From Streptomyces sp. NBC_01591 (GTDB lineage Bacteria; Actinomycetota; Actinomycetes; Streptomycetales; Streptomycetaceae), in assembly GCF_035918155.1 (NCBI RefSeq), contig NZ_CP109327.1, forward strand, positions 2,852,001 to 2,916,000: a stretch of 64,000 nucleotides of DNA, given 5' to 3'. This document shows positions 17,625 to 26,803 of the stretch, piece by piece (position 1 is the stretch's first letter; each line of letters opens with the position of its first letter). The notes beneath the pieces are model-generated. The model saw only the letters and a list, made by a program, of their open reading frames with translations. It did no database searches and was not told where the DNA came from. The translations under genes and the position numbers were made by a program.

Positions 17625-18224
17625 ATGGCCGACATAGTCCGCGCTACCGCCGCCGACGTCCCCGCGCTCGCCTCCGTGCTCGCCAGTGCCTACGCCGAGG
17701 ATCCCGTCTGGAGCTGGCTGATGCCGCGCGACCGGGACCGGCGGCTGCGGCTGCTGTTCACCGCGCATCTGGCCCAGCAGGTCCCGGCCGGCCGGGTGTG
17801 GACAGATCCGGAGCGCACCGTCGCGGCGGTGTGGGCGGAGCCCGGGAAGTGGAAGCTGCCGGTGACGTACCTGCTGCGCAACGCGGGGCCGCTCGTACGC
17901 GCGACAAGGGCTCAACTCCCGCGTACCGCTGGCCGGTTGTTCACCATGGAGCACCGCCACCCGGCCGGTCCCGAGCACTGGTACGTCGAGTACATCGGCA
18001 CCCACGCGGACGCGCGCGGCACGGGGCGCGGGGCGCGGGTGCTGGGTGGGCTGCTGGAGCGGGCGGACGCGGACGGGCGGCCGGTGTTCCTGGAGTCCAG
18101 CAACCGCCGCAACCTCACCTTCTACCGGCGGCACGGATTCGCCGTGCACGAGGAGATGACGTTCCGTGCCGGGCCGCCGATGTGGTCGATGTGGCGCCGG
18201 GGCGACGAGCGGCAGTCGCGGTAG
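17625..18224 (+). CDS. GNAT family N-acetyltransferase
   Basis: 199 residues from ATG 17625 (MADIVRATAADVPALASVLA). The acetyl-CoA binding loop is THADARGTGRGARVLGGLLERAD and the C-terminal strand-helix is VFLESSNRRNLTFYRRHGFAVHEE. This arrangement is common in Streptomyces GNATs of unknown acceptor. A TACTCT box 8 nt before the ATG suggests a leaderless mRNA. It converges with the pirin gene with one base between the two stop codons. Confidence 0.88.
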   Translation: MADIVRATAADVPALASVLASAYAEDPVWSWLMPRDRDRRLRLLFTAHLAQQVPAGRVWTDPERTVAAVWAEPGKWKLPVTYLLRNAGPLVRATRAQLPRTAGRLFTMEHRHPAGPEHWYVEYIGTHADARGTGRGARVLGGLLERADADGRPVFLESSNRRNLTFYRRHGFAVHEEMTFRAGPPMWSMWRRGDERQSR

Positions 18225-18225
18225 T

Positions 18226-18882
18226 TCAGGCCGACAGTTCCCAGATCAGGATCTCGGCCGATCCGGTCGCCACCAGCTCCAGCCCCGCCTCGCCGGTGAT
18301 CCGTAGCGAGTCGCCCGGCTCCAGCTCCTCGTCGCCGAGCCGTACGCCCCCGGCCACCACATGGACGTACACCCGCGCCGCATCCGGCACCGCCGCGCGC
18401 TCCCCCGCGCCCAGCCTGCGCACATGCAGCATCGCACCGGCCGCCGGGAGGGCGTACGGGGTGGAGTCGGCGATGCCGGGGACGGTCGTGTACGAGGGTT
18501 CGCCGCCGGGTTCGAGCGGTGCCAGCCACATCTGGATGAACGTCAGCGGGGCGTCCCCGTCGTTGCGTTCGACGTGGCGCACGCCGGACGCGGCGCTGAG
18601 GTGCTGGAGGTCACCGGGCCGTACGACCGTGGCGTGGCCGGTGGAGTCGCGGTGGGTCAGCTCGCCCTCGACGACCCAGGTGACGATCTCCGTATGGCTG
18701 TGAGGGTGTTCCTCGAAACCCGCGCCGCGCTCCAGCCGCTCCGAGTTGCACGCCAGGATCGCGCCGAAGCGCAGATTGTCCGGGTCGTAGAAGCCGCCGA
18801 AGGAGAAGGCGTGCCGGGACAGGATGCCGGCGTCCTGATCCCCGCCCAGGAAGCGGTCTTCGGCTCGGTGTACGGAAATCAC
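18226..18882 (-). CDS. Pirin family protein (YhaK/YhhW-like bicupin)
   Basis: 218 residues from GTG 18882. The N-terminal cupin has the metal-binding set HPHSHTEIVTWVVEGELTHRDSTG and HLSAASGVRHVERN; the C-terminal cupin lacks metal ligands, as is normal for pirins. Some members are quercetin 2,3-dioxygenases, others are redox-sensing co-regulators; the function here is unresolved. Cytoplasmic. The start lies 116 nt from the divergent fasR-like gene. Confidence 0.88.
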   Translation of the reverse strand: MISVHRAEDRFLGGDQDAGILSRHAFSFGGFYDPDNLRFGAILACNSERLERGAGFEEHPHSHTEIVTWVVEGELTHRDSTGHATVVRPGDLQHLSAASGVRHVERNDGDAPLTFIQMWLAPLEPGGEPSYTTVPGIADSTPYALPAAGAMLHVRRLGAGERAAVPDAARVYVHVVAGGVRLGDEELEPGDSLRITGEAGLELVATGSAEILIWELSA

Positions 18883-18998
18883 CTGCCCACGGTAACCGGG
18901 CGGGCGCGCGACCGGATCCCCCGACTGCTACCCGTCGGTACGACCCGCGGTCGCCCCGGCCCTCCGTGCCGGTCGCCCGATAAGGCAATCTTGTCTCC

Positions 18999-20198
18999 GT
19001 GCCCCGACCCGATCCTGAGCAGCCCGCTGCGAACGCCGCCCACCTGCATGCCGCGACCCTGAAGCGCCTGGAACAGTCCTCCGGCCGGCTCGCCGCGAAC
19101 GCGATCGCCCGCATGGACGAGTCGTTGCCGTGGTACCGGGCGATGCCACCGGAGAACCGGTCGTGGATCGGACTGGTGGCCCAGGCCGGTATCGCGGCGT
19201 TCACCGAGTGGTTCCGGCACCCGGAGACCCCGCAGGCCATCTCCACCGATGTGTTCGGCACGGCTCCGCGTGAGCTGACCCGGGCGATCACCCTGCGGCA
19301 GACCGTCGAGATGGTGCGTACGACGATCGAGGTCATGGAGGCCGCGATCGAGGAGGTCGCGGCGCCCGGCGACGAGTCGGTGCTGCGCGAGGCGCTGCTC
19401 GTCTACGCCCGGGAGATCGCCTTCGCGACCGCCCAGGTGTACGCGCAGGCCGCCGAGGCGCGCGGCGCCTGGGACGCCCGGCTGGAATCGCTCGTGGTGA
19501 ACGCGGTGCTGTCCGGCGAGGCCGACGAGGGTGCCGTGTCACGTGCCGCGGCGCTCGGCTGGAACTCCCCCGAGCACGTCTGTGTGGTGCTCGGTACGGC
19601 CCCGGACGGCGACAGCGAGCTGACCGTGGAGGCGATCAGGCGGGCCGCCCGGCACGCGAAGCTCCAGGTCCTGACCGGGGTGCTCGGCAACCGCCTGGTC
19701 GTCATCGCGGGCGGCAGTGACAACCCGCTGCATGTCGCGAAGGCGCTGATCGGCCCGTATGCGGCGGGCCCCGTCGTCGCCGGCCCCGTGGTGCCCGACC
19801 TACTGGCGGCCACCCGGTCCGCGCAGGCCGCGGCCGCCGGGCTCAAGGCGTGCGGTGCCTGGCAGGACGCCCCCCGGCCGGTCCTCGCCGACGATCTGCT
19901 GCCGGAGCGCGCGATGGCGGGCGACCCCGCCGCGCGGGACCAGTTGGTGGAGGAGATCTACAGACCGCTGGAAGAAGCGGGCTCCGCCCTGCTCGAAACA
20001 CTGAGTGTGTATCTGGAACAGGCGAGCAGCCTGGAGGGCGCGGCCAGAATGCTCTTCGTCCACCCGAACACCGTGCGCTACCGGCTCCGACGTGTGACAG
20101 ACGTCACCGGATGGTCACCGTCCGACGTCCGCTCGGCGTTCACGCTGCGGATCGCCCTGATTCTGGGGCGCTTGGCCGCGAGAGATCCTCAGTCCTAG
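18999..20198 (+). CDS. fasR: PucR-type regulator of fatty-acid synthesis (FasR-like)
   Basis: 399 residues from GTG 18999. The C-terminal PucR helix-turn-helix is LLETLSVYLEQASSLEGAARMLFVHPNTVRYRLRRVTDVTGW; the N-terminal part is helical (RsbRD-like) with a GGDEF-like fold region around PEHVCVVLGTAPDGDSELTV. In S. coelicolor the gene at this position, directly upstream of fabD, encodes FasR, which activates the fabDHPF operon (established knowledge). The position and domain layout here are the same, with 89 bp between its stop and fabD. The target site would lie in that gap. Confidence 0.85.
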   Translation: MPRPDPEQPAANAAHLHAATLKRLEQSSGRLAANAIARMDESLPWYRAMPPENRSWIGLVAQAGIAAFTEWFRHPETPQAISTDVFGTAPRELTRAITLRQTVEMVRTTIEVMEAAIEEVAAPGDESVLREALLVYAREIAFATAQVYAQAAEARGAWDARLESLVVNAVLSGEADEGAVSRAAALGWNSPEHVCVVLGTAPDGDSELTVEAIRRAARHAKLQVLTGVLGNRLVVIAGGSDNPLHVAKALIGPYAAGPVVAGPVVPDLLAATRSAQAAAAGLKACGAWQDAPRPVLADDLLPERAMAGDPAARDQLVEEIYRPLEEAGSALLETLSVYLEQASSLEGAARMLFVHPNTVRYRLRRVTDVTGWSPSDVRSAFTLRIALILGRLAARDPQS

Positions 20199-20287
20199 AC
20201 TTTTGTCGGACATCAACAATTCCCCATACGGTTCTTCGTCCCTGTCCCCACGGGTGTTCCGGACCGTTCACAAGAGAGAGTGTGAGG

Positions 20288-21202
20288 GTGCTCGTACTCG
20301 TCGCTCCCGGCCAAGGCGCTCAGACGCCCGGCTTCCTGACTCCCTGGCTCGATCTCCCCGGTGCCACCGACCGCATCGCGGCCTGGTCCGACGCCATCGG
20401 GCTCGACCTCACCCACTACGGCACCAAGGCCGACGCGGATGAGATCCGTGACACCTCGGTGGCACAGCCGCTGCTGGTGGCCGCCGGTCTGCTGTCCGCC
20501 GCCGCGCTCGACGCGTCGCCGGATGTCGTCGCAGGTCACAGCGTTGGCGAAATCACCGCCGCAGCCTTCGCCGGAGTCATCGGCGACGAGGCCGCGCTAC
20601 GTCTCGTACGGACCCGCGGGCTCGCCATGGCCGAGGCCGCGGCGGTCACCGAGACCGGTATGGCGGCGCTGCTGGGCGGCGACCCCGACGTGTCGGTCGC
20701 GCACTTGGAGAAGCTCGGGCTGACCCCGGCGAACGTCAACGGAGCCGGCCAGATCGTCGCCGCGGGCACCGCCGCGCAGATCGCCGCGCTGACCGAGGAC
20801 ATGCCCGAGGGCGTGCGCCGCGTGGTGACCCTCAAGGTCGCCGGTGCCTTCCACACGCACCACATGGCCCCCGCCGTCGACCGGCTGCGCGAGGCCGCCG
20901 CGGAGCTGGAGACCGCCGACCCGGCCGTGACATATGTCTCGAACGCCGACGGGAAGGCCGTCGCCACCGGTGACGAGGTCATCTCGCGGCTGGTCGGCCA
21001 GGTGGCCAACCCGGTCCGCTGGGACCTGTGCATGGAGACCTTCAAGGAGTTGGGCGTCACGGCTCTCATCGAGGCATGCCCCGGCGGCACCCTCACGGGC
21101 CTTGCCAAGCGCGCGCTGCCCGGCGTCAAGACGCTCGCGCTCAAGACCCCCGACGACCTCGACGCGGCCCGCGCGCTCATCTCCGAGCACGCAGGCGTCT
21201 AA
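20288..21202 (+). CDS. fabD: Malonyl-CoA:ACP transacylase
   Basis: 304 residues from GTG 20288; GTG 20282 two codons upstream is also possible. It moves malonyl from CoA to holo-ACP for type II fatty-acid synthesis and, in streptomycetes, often for polyketide synthases too. Motifs: LVAPGQGAQTPGF, active Ser85 in VAGHSVGEITAA, oxyanion/Arg region VRTRGLAMAEAA, catalytic His in GAFHTHHMAPA. First gene of the fab operon; fabH follows after 13 nt. Confidence 0.97.
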   Translation: MLVLVAPGQGAQTPGFLTPWLDLPGATDRIAAWSDAIGLDLTHYGTKADADEIRDTSVAQPLLVAAGLLSAAALDASPDVVAGHSVGEITAAAFAGVIGDEAALRLVRTRGLAMAEAAAVTETGMAALLGGDPDVSVAHLEKLGLTPANVNGAGQIVAAGTAAQIAALTEDMPEGVRRVVTLKVAGAFHTHHMAPAVDRLREAAAELETADPAVTYVSNADGKAVATGDEVISRLVGQVANPVRWDLCMETFKELGVTALIEACPGGTLTGLAKRALPGVKTLALKTPDDLDAARALISEHAGV

Positions 21203-21215
21203 GGAGCCCGAGAGA

Positions 21216-22217
21216 ATGTCGAAGATCAAGCCCAGCCAGGGCGCCCCGTACGCACGGATCATGGGTGTCGGCGGCTACCGCCCGACCCGTGTCGTGCCCA
21301 ACGAGGTGATCCTCGAGACGATCGACTCGTCCGACGAGTGGATCCGTTCGCGCTCCGGCATCGCCACCCGCCACTGGGCCTCCGAGGAGGAGACCGTGGC
21401 CGCGATGTCCGTGGAGGCGTCCGGCAAGGCCATCGCGGATGCCGGGATCAGGCCCGAGCAGATCGGCGCCGTGATCGTCTCCACCGTCTCGCACTTCAAG
21501 CAGACCCCGGCCATCGCGACCGAGATCGCCCACCTGGTCGGTGCGGGCAGGCCCGCCGCCTTCGACATCTCGGCCGGCTGCGCGGGCTTCGGCTACGGGC
21601 TGACCCTCGCCAAGGGCATGATCGTCGAGGGTTCGGCGGAGTACGTGCTGGTCATCGGCGTGGAACGGCTCAGCGACCTCACCGACAAGGAGGACCGCGC
21701 GACGGCCTTCCTCTTCGGCGACGGCGCCGGCGCGGTCATCGTGGGCCCCTCCAAGGTGCCCGCCATAGGCCCGACCGTCTGGGGTTCCGAGGGCGACAAG
21801 TCCGAGACCATCAAGCAGACCGTGGCGTGGGACGAGTTCCACGCCGAGCGCCCGGAGAAGTTCCCGGCCATCACGCAGGAGGGCCAGGCGGTGTTCCGCT
21901 GGGCCGTCTTCGAGATGGCAAAGGTCGCCCAGCAGGCGCTGGACGCGGCCGGGATCTCCCCCGAGGACCTGGACGTCTTCATTCCGCACCAGGCCAACAT
22001 GCGGATCATCGACTCGATGGTGAAGACCCTGAAGCTGCCGGAGAACGTCACCGTCGCCCGCGACGTGGAGACCACCGGCAACACCTCCGCCGCCTCGATT
22101 CCGCTCGCTATGGAGCGGCTTCTGGCGACCGGTCAGGCGAAGAGCGGCGACACCGCGCTCGTCATCGGCTTCGGGGCGGGTCTCGTCTACGCCGCGACGG
22201 TCGTTACCCTCCCCTAG
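21216..22217 (+). CDS. fabH: 3-oxoacyl-ACP synthase III (KAS III)
   Basis: 333 residues from ATG 21216, with AAGGAG nine bases upstream. It condenses acyl-CoA primers (branched in Streptomyces) with malonyl-ACP to start chains. The Cys-His-Asn triad is visible: Cys122 in ISAGCAGFGYG, His in IPHQANMRIID, Asn in TTGNTSAASIP. Second gene of the operon; acpP begins 64 nt later. Confidence 0.97.
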   Translation: MSKIKPSQGAPYARIMGVGGYRPTRVVPNEVILETIDSSDEWIRSRSGIATRHWASEEETVAAMSVEASGKAIADAGIRPEQIGAVIVSTVSHFKQTPAIATEIAHLVGAGRPAAFDISAGCAGFGYGLTLAKGMIVEGSAEYVLVIGVERLSDLTDKEDRATAFLFGDGAGAVIVGPSKVPAIGPTVWGSEGDKSETIKQTVAWDEFHAERPEKFPAITQEGQAVFRWAVFEMAKVAQQALDAAGISPEDLDVFIPHQANMRIIDSMVKTLKLPENVTVARDVETTGNTSAASIPLAMERLLATGQAKSGDTALVIGFGAGLVYAATVVTLP

Positions 22218-22281
22218 GCACACCAGGCCTTTTTCGGCCCGCAAGCCCCAACCTGCAGATAAACATCGAAGGAGCGCCAAC

Positions 22282-22530
22282 ATGGCCGCCACTCAGGAAG
22301 AGATCGTCAAGGGTCTCGCCGAGATCGTCAACGAGATCGCCGGTATCCCGGTCGAGGACGTCCAGCTGGACAAGTCCTTCACCGACGACCTGGACGTCGA
22401 CTCGCTGTCCATGGTCGAGGTCGTCGTCGCCGCCGAGGAGCGCTTCGACGTCAAGATCCCCGACGAGGACGTCAAGAACCTCAAGACGGTCGGCGACGCT
22501 GCCGACTACATCCTCAAGCACCAGGGCTGA
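22282..22530 (+). CDS. acpP: Acyl carrier protein
   Basis: 82 residues. The phosphopantetheine attachment Ser41 lies in DDLDVDSLSMVEV. Acidic four-helix ACP of the fatty-acid synthase, carrying the growing acyl chain. It has a strong site, GAAGGAGCGCCAAC, before the ATG, consistent with high expression. Between fabH and fabF in the order conserved across streptomycetes. Confidence 0.97.
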   Translation: MAATQEEIVKGLAEIVNEIAGIPVEDVQLDKSFTDDLDVDSLSMVEVVVAAEERFDVKIPDEDVKNLKTVGDAADYILKHQG

Positions 22531-22607
22531 TCAGGCCTGCTCCTGTGTCGCCACCCGGCGGTGGCGCCGCTGATTCACGACCCTCTACACGTGGAGAAGA
22601 TTTTCCA

Positions 22608-23870
22608 GTGAACTCGACCAATCGCACCGTGGTCGTCACCGGTATCGGCGCAACCACTCCGCTGGGTGGCGACTCGGCGTCGACCTGGGAAGGTCTGATG
22701 GCCGGTCGTTCCGGCGTCAAGCCTCTCGAGGGCGAACGTTTCGCTGAACTGCCCGTCCGGATCGCCGCACTCGCGGCCGTCGACCCGGGCGACGTCCTGC
22801 CCCGCCCGCTCGCCCGCAAGCTGGACCGCTCGGCGCAGTTCGCGCTGATCGCGGCCCGTGAGGCCTGGGCGGACGCCGGTTTCACCGGCAAGGCCGGTGA
22901 GGACGAGAACATCCAGCCCGAGCGGCTGGGCTCAGTCATCGCCTCCGGCATCGGTGGCGTGATCACCCTGCTCGACCAGTACGACGTGCTCAAGGAGAAG
23001 GGCGTACGCCGCGTCTCCCCGCACACCGTGCCCATGCTCATGCCCAACGGCCCGGCGGCCAACGTCGGCCTGGAGGTCAACGCCCAGGCCGGTGTCCACA
23101 CCCCGGTCTCCGCCTGCGCCTCGGGCGCCGAGGCGATCGGGTACGCCGTCGAGATGATCCGCACCGGCCGTGCCGATGTGGTCCTCGCCGGTGGCACCGA
23201 GGCGGCGATCCACCCGCTGCCGATCGCCGCGTTCGCCAACATGATGGCGATGTCCAAGAACAACGAGGAGCCCGAGAAGGCCTCCCGTCCGTACGACACG
23301 GGCCGTGACGGCTTCGTGCTCGGCGAGGGCGCCGGGGTCGTCGTCCTGGAGTCCGCGGAGCACGCCGCGAAGCGTGGCGCCAAGGTCTACTGCGAGGTGC
23401 TGGGCCAGGGGCTGTCCGCGGACGCCCACCACATCGCGCAGCCCGAGCCGACCGGGCGCGGTATCGCCGCCGCGATGGAGAACCTGCTGGACCAGACGGA
23501 CCTCAAGCCGTCCGAGGTCGTGCACCTCAACGCGCACGCCACGTCGACGCCGCAGGGTGACGTCGCGGAGCTGAAGGCTCTGCGCAAGGTCCTGGGCGAC
23601 GACCTCGACCATGTCGCGATCTCCGCGACGAAGTCGATGACCGGTCACCTCCTCGGTGGCGCGGGCGGCATCGAGACCGTCGCAACGGTCCTGGCGCTGC
23701 ACCACCGGATGGCTCCGCCGACGATCAACGTGGAGCACCTCGACGAGGCGGTGGAGGCGGACATCGTGCGCGATGAGCCCCGTCCGCTGCCGGAGGGTTC
23801 GATCGCCGCGATCAACAACTCGTTCGGGTTCGGCGGGCACAACGTGGTCCTGGCGTTCCGCAGCGTCTGA
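22608..23870 (+). CDS. fabF: 3-oxoacyl-ACP synthase II
   Basis: 420 residues from GTG 22608, behind GGAGA. It elongates acyl-ACP with malonyl-ACP. Cys-His-His triad: Cys170 in PVSACASGAEAIG, His in LNAHATSTPQGD, His in SMTGHLLGGAGG. A small hairpin (22549-22566) lies in the 77-nt gap after acpP and may tune the ACP:FabF ratio. Last gene of the fab operon, followed by a large terminator repeat. Confidence 0.97.
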   Translation: MNSTNRTVVVTGIGATTPLGGDSASTWEGLMAGRSGVKPLEGERFAELPVRIAALAAVDPGDVLPRPLARKLDRSAQFALIAAREAWADAGFTGKAGEDENIQPERLGSVIASGIGGVITLLDQYDVLKEKGVRRVSPHTVPMLMPNGPAANVGLEVNAQAGVHTPVSACASGAEAIGYAVEMIRTGRADVVLAGGTEAAIHPLPIAAFANMMAMSKNNEEPEKASRPYDTGRDGFVLGEGAGVVVLESAEHAAKRGAKVYCEVLGQGLSADAHHIAQPEPTGRGIAAAMENLLDQTDLKPSEVVHLNAHATSTPQGDVAELKALRKVLGDDLDHVAISATKSMTGHLLGGAGGIETVATVLALHHRMAPPTINVEHLDEAVEADIVRDEPRPLPEGSIAAINNSFGFGGHNVVLAFRSV

Positions 23871-23884
23871 CCCGCAATGAATCA

Positions 23885-23976
23885 AGCCCCTCCGGCGTTT
23901 GAGGAGCGGGGGTACGGGGGCAACGCCCCCGCCGGGGCTCCGCCCCGGACCCCGCTCCTCAATCGCCGGAGGGGCT
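23885..23976. terminator. Large inverted-repeat terminator between fabF and the DUF3145 gene
   Basis: A 92-bp cruciform: AGCCCCTCCGGCGTTTGAGG on the left is mirrored by CCTCAATCGCCGGAGGGGCT on the right, with nested GGGGGCAACGCCCCC and GCCGGGGCTCCGCCCCGG hairpins. This composition recurs as intergenic terminator repeats in Streptomyces genomes. It separates the convergent fabF and DUF3145 genes. Confidence 0.75.
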
Positions 23977-23989
23977 CATTTTCGCGCCG

Positions 23990-24484
23990 TCACACCACCT
24001 GGTGCAGCCACCGCACCGGCGCGCCCTCACCCGCATGGCGGAAGGACTCCAGCTCGTCGTCCCACGGCTTGCCGAGCAGTTTGGCGATCTCGGCCTCCAG
24101 GTCGCTCTCGCCCCGCACCGACCGTGCCAGTGCCGCCCGCAGCCGGTCCTCGGGGACCAGGATGTCGCCGTGCATGCCGGTGACGGCGTGGAAGATGCCG
24201 AGGCCGGGCGTGGAGCTGTAGCGCTCGCCCTCCGACGTGGGGCTCGGCTCCGACGTCACCTCGAAGCGCAGCAGGTCCCAGCCCCGCAGTGCGGAGGCGA
24301 GTTTGGACGCCGTGCCGGCGCGGGCCTGCCAGGAGAACTCGGACCGCCAGGTGCCGGGCGCGGCAGGCTGTCTGATCCAGTCCAACTGAACCCGCACACC
24401 GAGGACACCACCCACCGCCCATTCGACATGGGGGCAGAGCGCGCGCGGTGCGGAGTGAACGTACAGAACTCCACGTGTCGTCAC
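23990..24484 (-). CDS. DUF3145 domain protein
   Basis: 164 residues (MTTRGVLYVHSAPRALCPHVEWA). Full-length member of a conserved actinobacterial family of unknown function that is often found next to the fab cluster. Features: VEWAVGGVLGVRVQLDW, then GIFHAVTGMHGDILVPEDRLR and GKPWDDELESFRHAGEG. No membrane segment or catalytic motif is known. It is convergent with fabF across the large terminator. Confidence 0.88.
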   Translation of the reverse strand: MTTRGVLYVHSAPRALCPHVEWAVGGVLGVRVQLDWIRQPAAPGTWRSEFSWQARAGTASKLASALRGWDLLRFEVTSEPSPTSEGERYSSTPGLGIFHAVTGMHGDILVPEDRLRAALARSVRGESDLEAEIAKLLGKPWDDELESFRHAGEGAPVRWLHQVV

Positions 24485-24834
24485 CGGGACCTCCAGTGTG
24501 GGACGAAGTTCGCCTTCCCCAGCGGCCTCGCGCCCGTGCCGTCTCTTCTCGGCCGGCTCCCGAGGTTGTCATCAGTAAACAGCATCGGGGTGAAACTCCT
24601 GAAAAGGGAAAGTATGTGACGTGATGTGATTTCCAGAAAGCCACCCGAGTGGAGCCGGGCGGGGGAACGCGCCGCTGGTTCGACGAGGAAAAGCTACCGC
24701 GCGGCGGGGTCCCAGGTGTGACGTACGGTCGGTCCTGGGCCCATCATTCGCTCAGCTTTCACCCGCCAGGGCGGCCGGGCCTTCCGACCGGTGCCACCAG
24801 GGGTTGCCGGGGGCATAACCGAGGGGACCATGGG
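24485..24834. other. Intergenic region, divergent promoters
   Basis: 350 bp between divergent genes. It contains a comparatively A+T-rich block (about 24565-24640) suitable for promoters; I see no gene or strong hairpin. Confidence 0.4.
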
Positions 24835-25743
24835 ATGCAGGATCGTTCCTCCCGCCGCCGTTCGCGTACCGCGGCCGCTGTCCTGGCGGCGGTCTCACTG
24901 CTCGGCACGGCCGTTCTGACCGGTTGTGACTCCGGCCGGGAGGGGACGACGAAGGGGGCGGCCGCGCAGCCGTCCGCCCGGCCCGGCCCGGTCTGGGACC
25001 GCGAACCGGGTTCGGTGGCCGCCGTCGGCGACTCCATCACCCGCGGTTTCGACGCCTGTTCGGTGCTGGCGGACTGTCCGGAGGTGTCCTGGGCGACCGG
25101 CACGGACAACGAGGTGCGCAGCCTCGCCGTGCGGCTGCTCGGTGAGTCGGGGGCCGCCGTGCGCAGCTGGAACCACGCCCAGACGGGGGCCAGGATCGCG
25201 CAGTTGCCGGAGCAGATGGCGCTGGCCGCGAAGGAGAAGCCGGATCTGGTGACGGTGATGATCGGCGCCAATGACGCCTGCCGGGACTCGGCGCGGTACA
25301 TGACTCCGGTGGCGGATTTCCGTGCGTCGTTCGAGGCGTCGATGCGTCAGCTGCGGGCCGGGGCGCCCAAGGCGCAGGTGTACGTGTCGAGCGTGCCGGA
25401 CCTCAAGCGGCTCTGGTCGACGGGGCGCGGCAACGCGCTGGGCAAGCAGATCTGGAAGCTGGGGATCTGCCAGTCGATGCTGGGCGACGCGGACGACATG
25501 GGCGCGCCCGCGGCGGCCCGCCGCGCATCGGTGCAGGACCGGGTCGTGGCGTACAACAAGGTGCTGCGGGAGGTCTGCGCGAAGGACCTGCGCTGCCGCT
25601 ACGACGGCGGGGCGGTCTTCGACTACCCGTTCACCGGCAGGCAGCTCAGCCCGTGGGACTGGTTCCATCCGGGGCGCGACGGGCAGGCGAGGCTGGCGGA
25701 GATCGCGTACCGCAATGTCACCGCCGCCCGGCCCCCGGCGTAA
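24835..25743 (+). CDS. SGNH/GDSL hydrolase lipoprotein
   Basis: 302 residues from ATG 24835; basic start (SSRRRSR), hydrophobic core and lipobox LTGC with Cys31, so it is a membrane lipoprotein. Hydrolase blocks: Ser67 in VAAVGDSITRGFDAC, GAR in the TGARIAQL block, GAND in VMIGANDACRD, and DWFHP near the C-terminus supplying Asp and His. Extracytoplasmic esterase or lipase of unknown substrate. Six or more Cys outside the lipobox suggest disulphides. galM follows after 11 nt, possibly in the same transcript. Confidence 0.9.
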   Translation: MQDRSSRRRSRTAAAVLAAVSLLGTAVLTGCDSGREGTTKGAAAQPSARPGPVWDREPGSVAAVGDSITRGFDACSVLADCPEVSWATGTDNEVRSLAVRLLGESGAAVRSWNHAQTGARIAQLPEQMALAAKEKPDLVTVMIGANDACRDSARYMTPVADFRASFEASMRQLRAGAPKAQVYVSSVPDLKRLWSTGRGNALGKQIWKLGICQSMLGDADDMGAPAAARRASVQDRVVAYNKVLREVCAKDLRCRYDGGAVFDYPFTGRQLSPWDWFHPGRDGQARLAEIAYRNVTAARPPA

Positions 25744-25754
25744 GGTCCGTGATC

Positions 25755-26753
25755 ATGGTCACTGGTTCGGGCACGGCGATACGTACGGAAGACTTCGGCA
25801 CCCTCGCGGACGGCACACCCGTGCACCGCTGGACGCTGGAACGGGACGGTACGCGGGTGCGCGTGCTGACGTACGGCGGCATCGTGCAGTCGGTCGAGGT
25901 GCCGGACCGGGACGGGGCGCGGGCGGGTGTCGCGCTCGGGCTGCCGGACCTCGCCGGGTACGAGACGTTCTCCGGCCCTTATTTCGGCGCGCTGGTCGGG
26001 CGGTACGCGAACCGGATCGGCGGCGCCCGTTTCGAGCTGGACGGGCGCACGCACCGGTTGACGCCGAACGAGGGGCGCAACCAGGTGCACGGCGGGGCCA
26101 GGGGCTTCGACAAGCGCGTGTGGCAGGCGCGGGAGGTGGCGGACGGCGTCGAGCTCTCGCTGGTCTCCGAGGACGGCGAGGAGGGCTTCCCGGGCCGTCT
26201 CGCCGTGTCGACGGCCTACACCCTGGACCAGGGCGGGGCGCTGCGGATCGCGTACCGGGCGACGACCGACGCCCCGACGGTGCTGAACCTGACGAATCAC
26301 ACGTACTGGAACCTCGCGGGCGACGGCAGCGGCAGCGCGCTCGGACAGACGCTGCGGATCGCGGCCGGGCGGATCACTCCGGCGGACGCCGAGTCGCTGC
26401 CCACGGGCGAGTTCCTGCCGGTGGACGGGACCCGGTTCGACTTCCGTGCGCCGGCGCCGGTCGGCGCGGGCTACGACCACAACTTCGTGCTGGACGGGGC
26501 GGGGACGGGCCCGGCGGCCGAGCTGTACGACGCGGCCTCGGGTCGCGTGCTGACCGTGGCCACGACGGAGCCGGGGCTCCAGCTGTACACGGCGGACCAC
26601 TTCGACGGGCGGCCGTTCGGACCGTGCGCCGGGATCGCGCTGGAGACCCAGCACTTCCCCGACTCCCCGAACCGGCCCGCGTTCCCGAGCACGGTGCTGC
26701 GGCCGGGCGAGGAGTTCGTCTCGACGACCGTGTACGGGTTCGGAGTGCGCTGA
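25755..26753 (+). CDS. galM: Aldose 1-epimerase
   Basis: 332 residues from ATG 25755. Interconverts alpha and beta anomers of free hexoses. Family landmarks: GRYANRIGGARF, NQVHGGARGFDKRVW with a substrate-binding His, the catalytic-His region NLTNHTYWNLAG, YDHNFVLD, and catalytic Glu in IALETQHFPDSPNRP. No signal peptide, so cytoplasmic. Convergent with the GH3 beta-glucosidase, which could supply free glucose for it. Confidence 0.93.
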   Translation: MVTGSGTAIRTEDFGTLADGTPVHRWTLERDGTRVRVLTYGGIVQSVEVPDRDGARAGVALGLPDLAGYETFSGPYFGALVGRYANRIGGARFELDGRTHRLTPNEGRNQVHGGARGFDKRVWQAREVADGVELSLVSEDGEEGFPGRLAVSTAYTLDQGGALRIAYRATTDAPTVLNLTNHTYWNLAGDGSGSALGQTLRIAAGRITPADAESLPTGEFLPVDGTRFDFRAPAPVGAGYDHNFVLDGAGTGPAAELYDAASGRVLTVATTEPGLQLYTADHFDGRPFGPCAGIALETQHFPDSPNRPAFPSTVLRPGEEFVSTTVYGFGVR

Positions 26754-26758
26754 CGGCG

Positions 26759-26795
26759 CGGCAGGGGTACGGGGCGCCGCCCCGTACCCCTGCCG
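26759..26795. terminator. Bidirectional hairpin between galM and the GH3 gene
   Basis: Perfect 17-bp arms (26759-26775 / 26779-26795) with a GCC loop, centred between the convergent stop codons at 26753 and 26804. Confidence 0.8.
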
Positions 26796-26803
26796 CCCGG
26801 CCG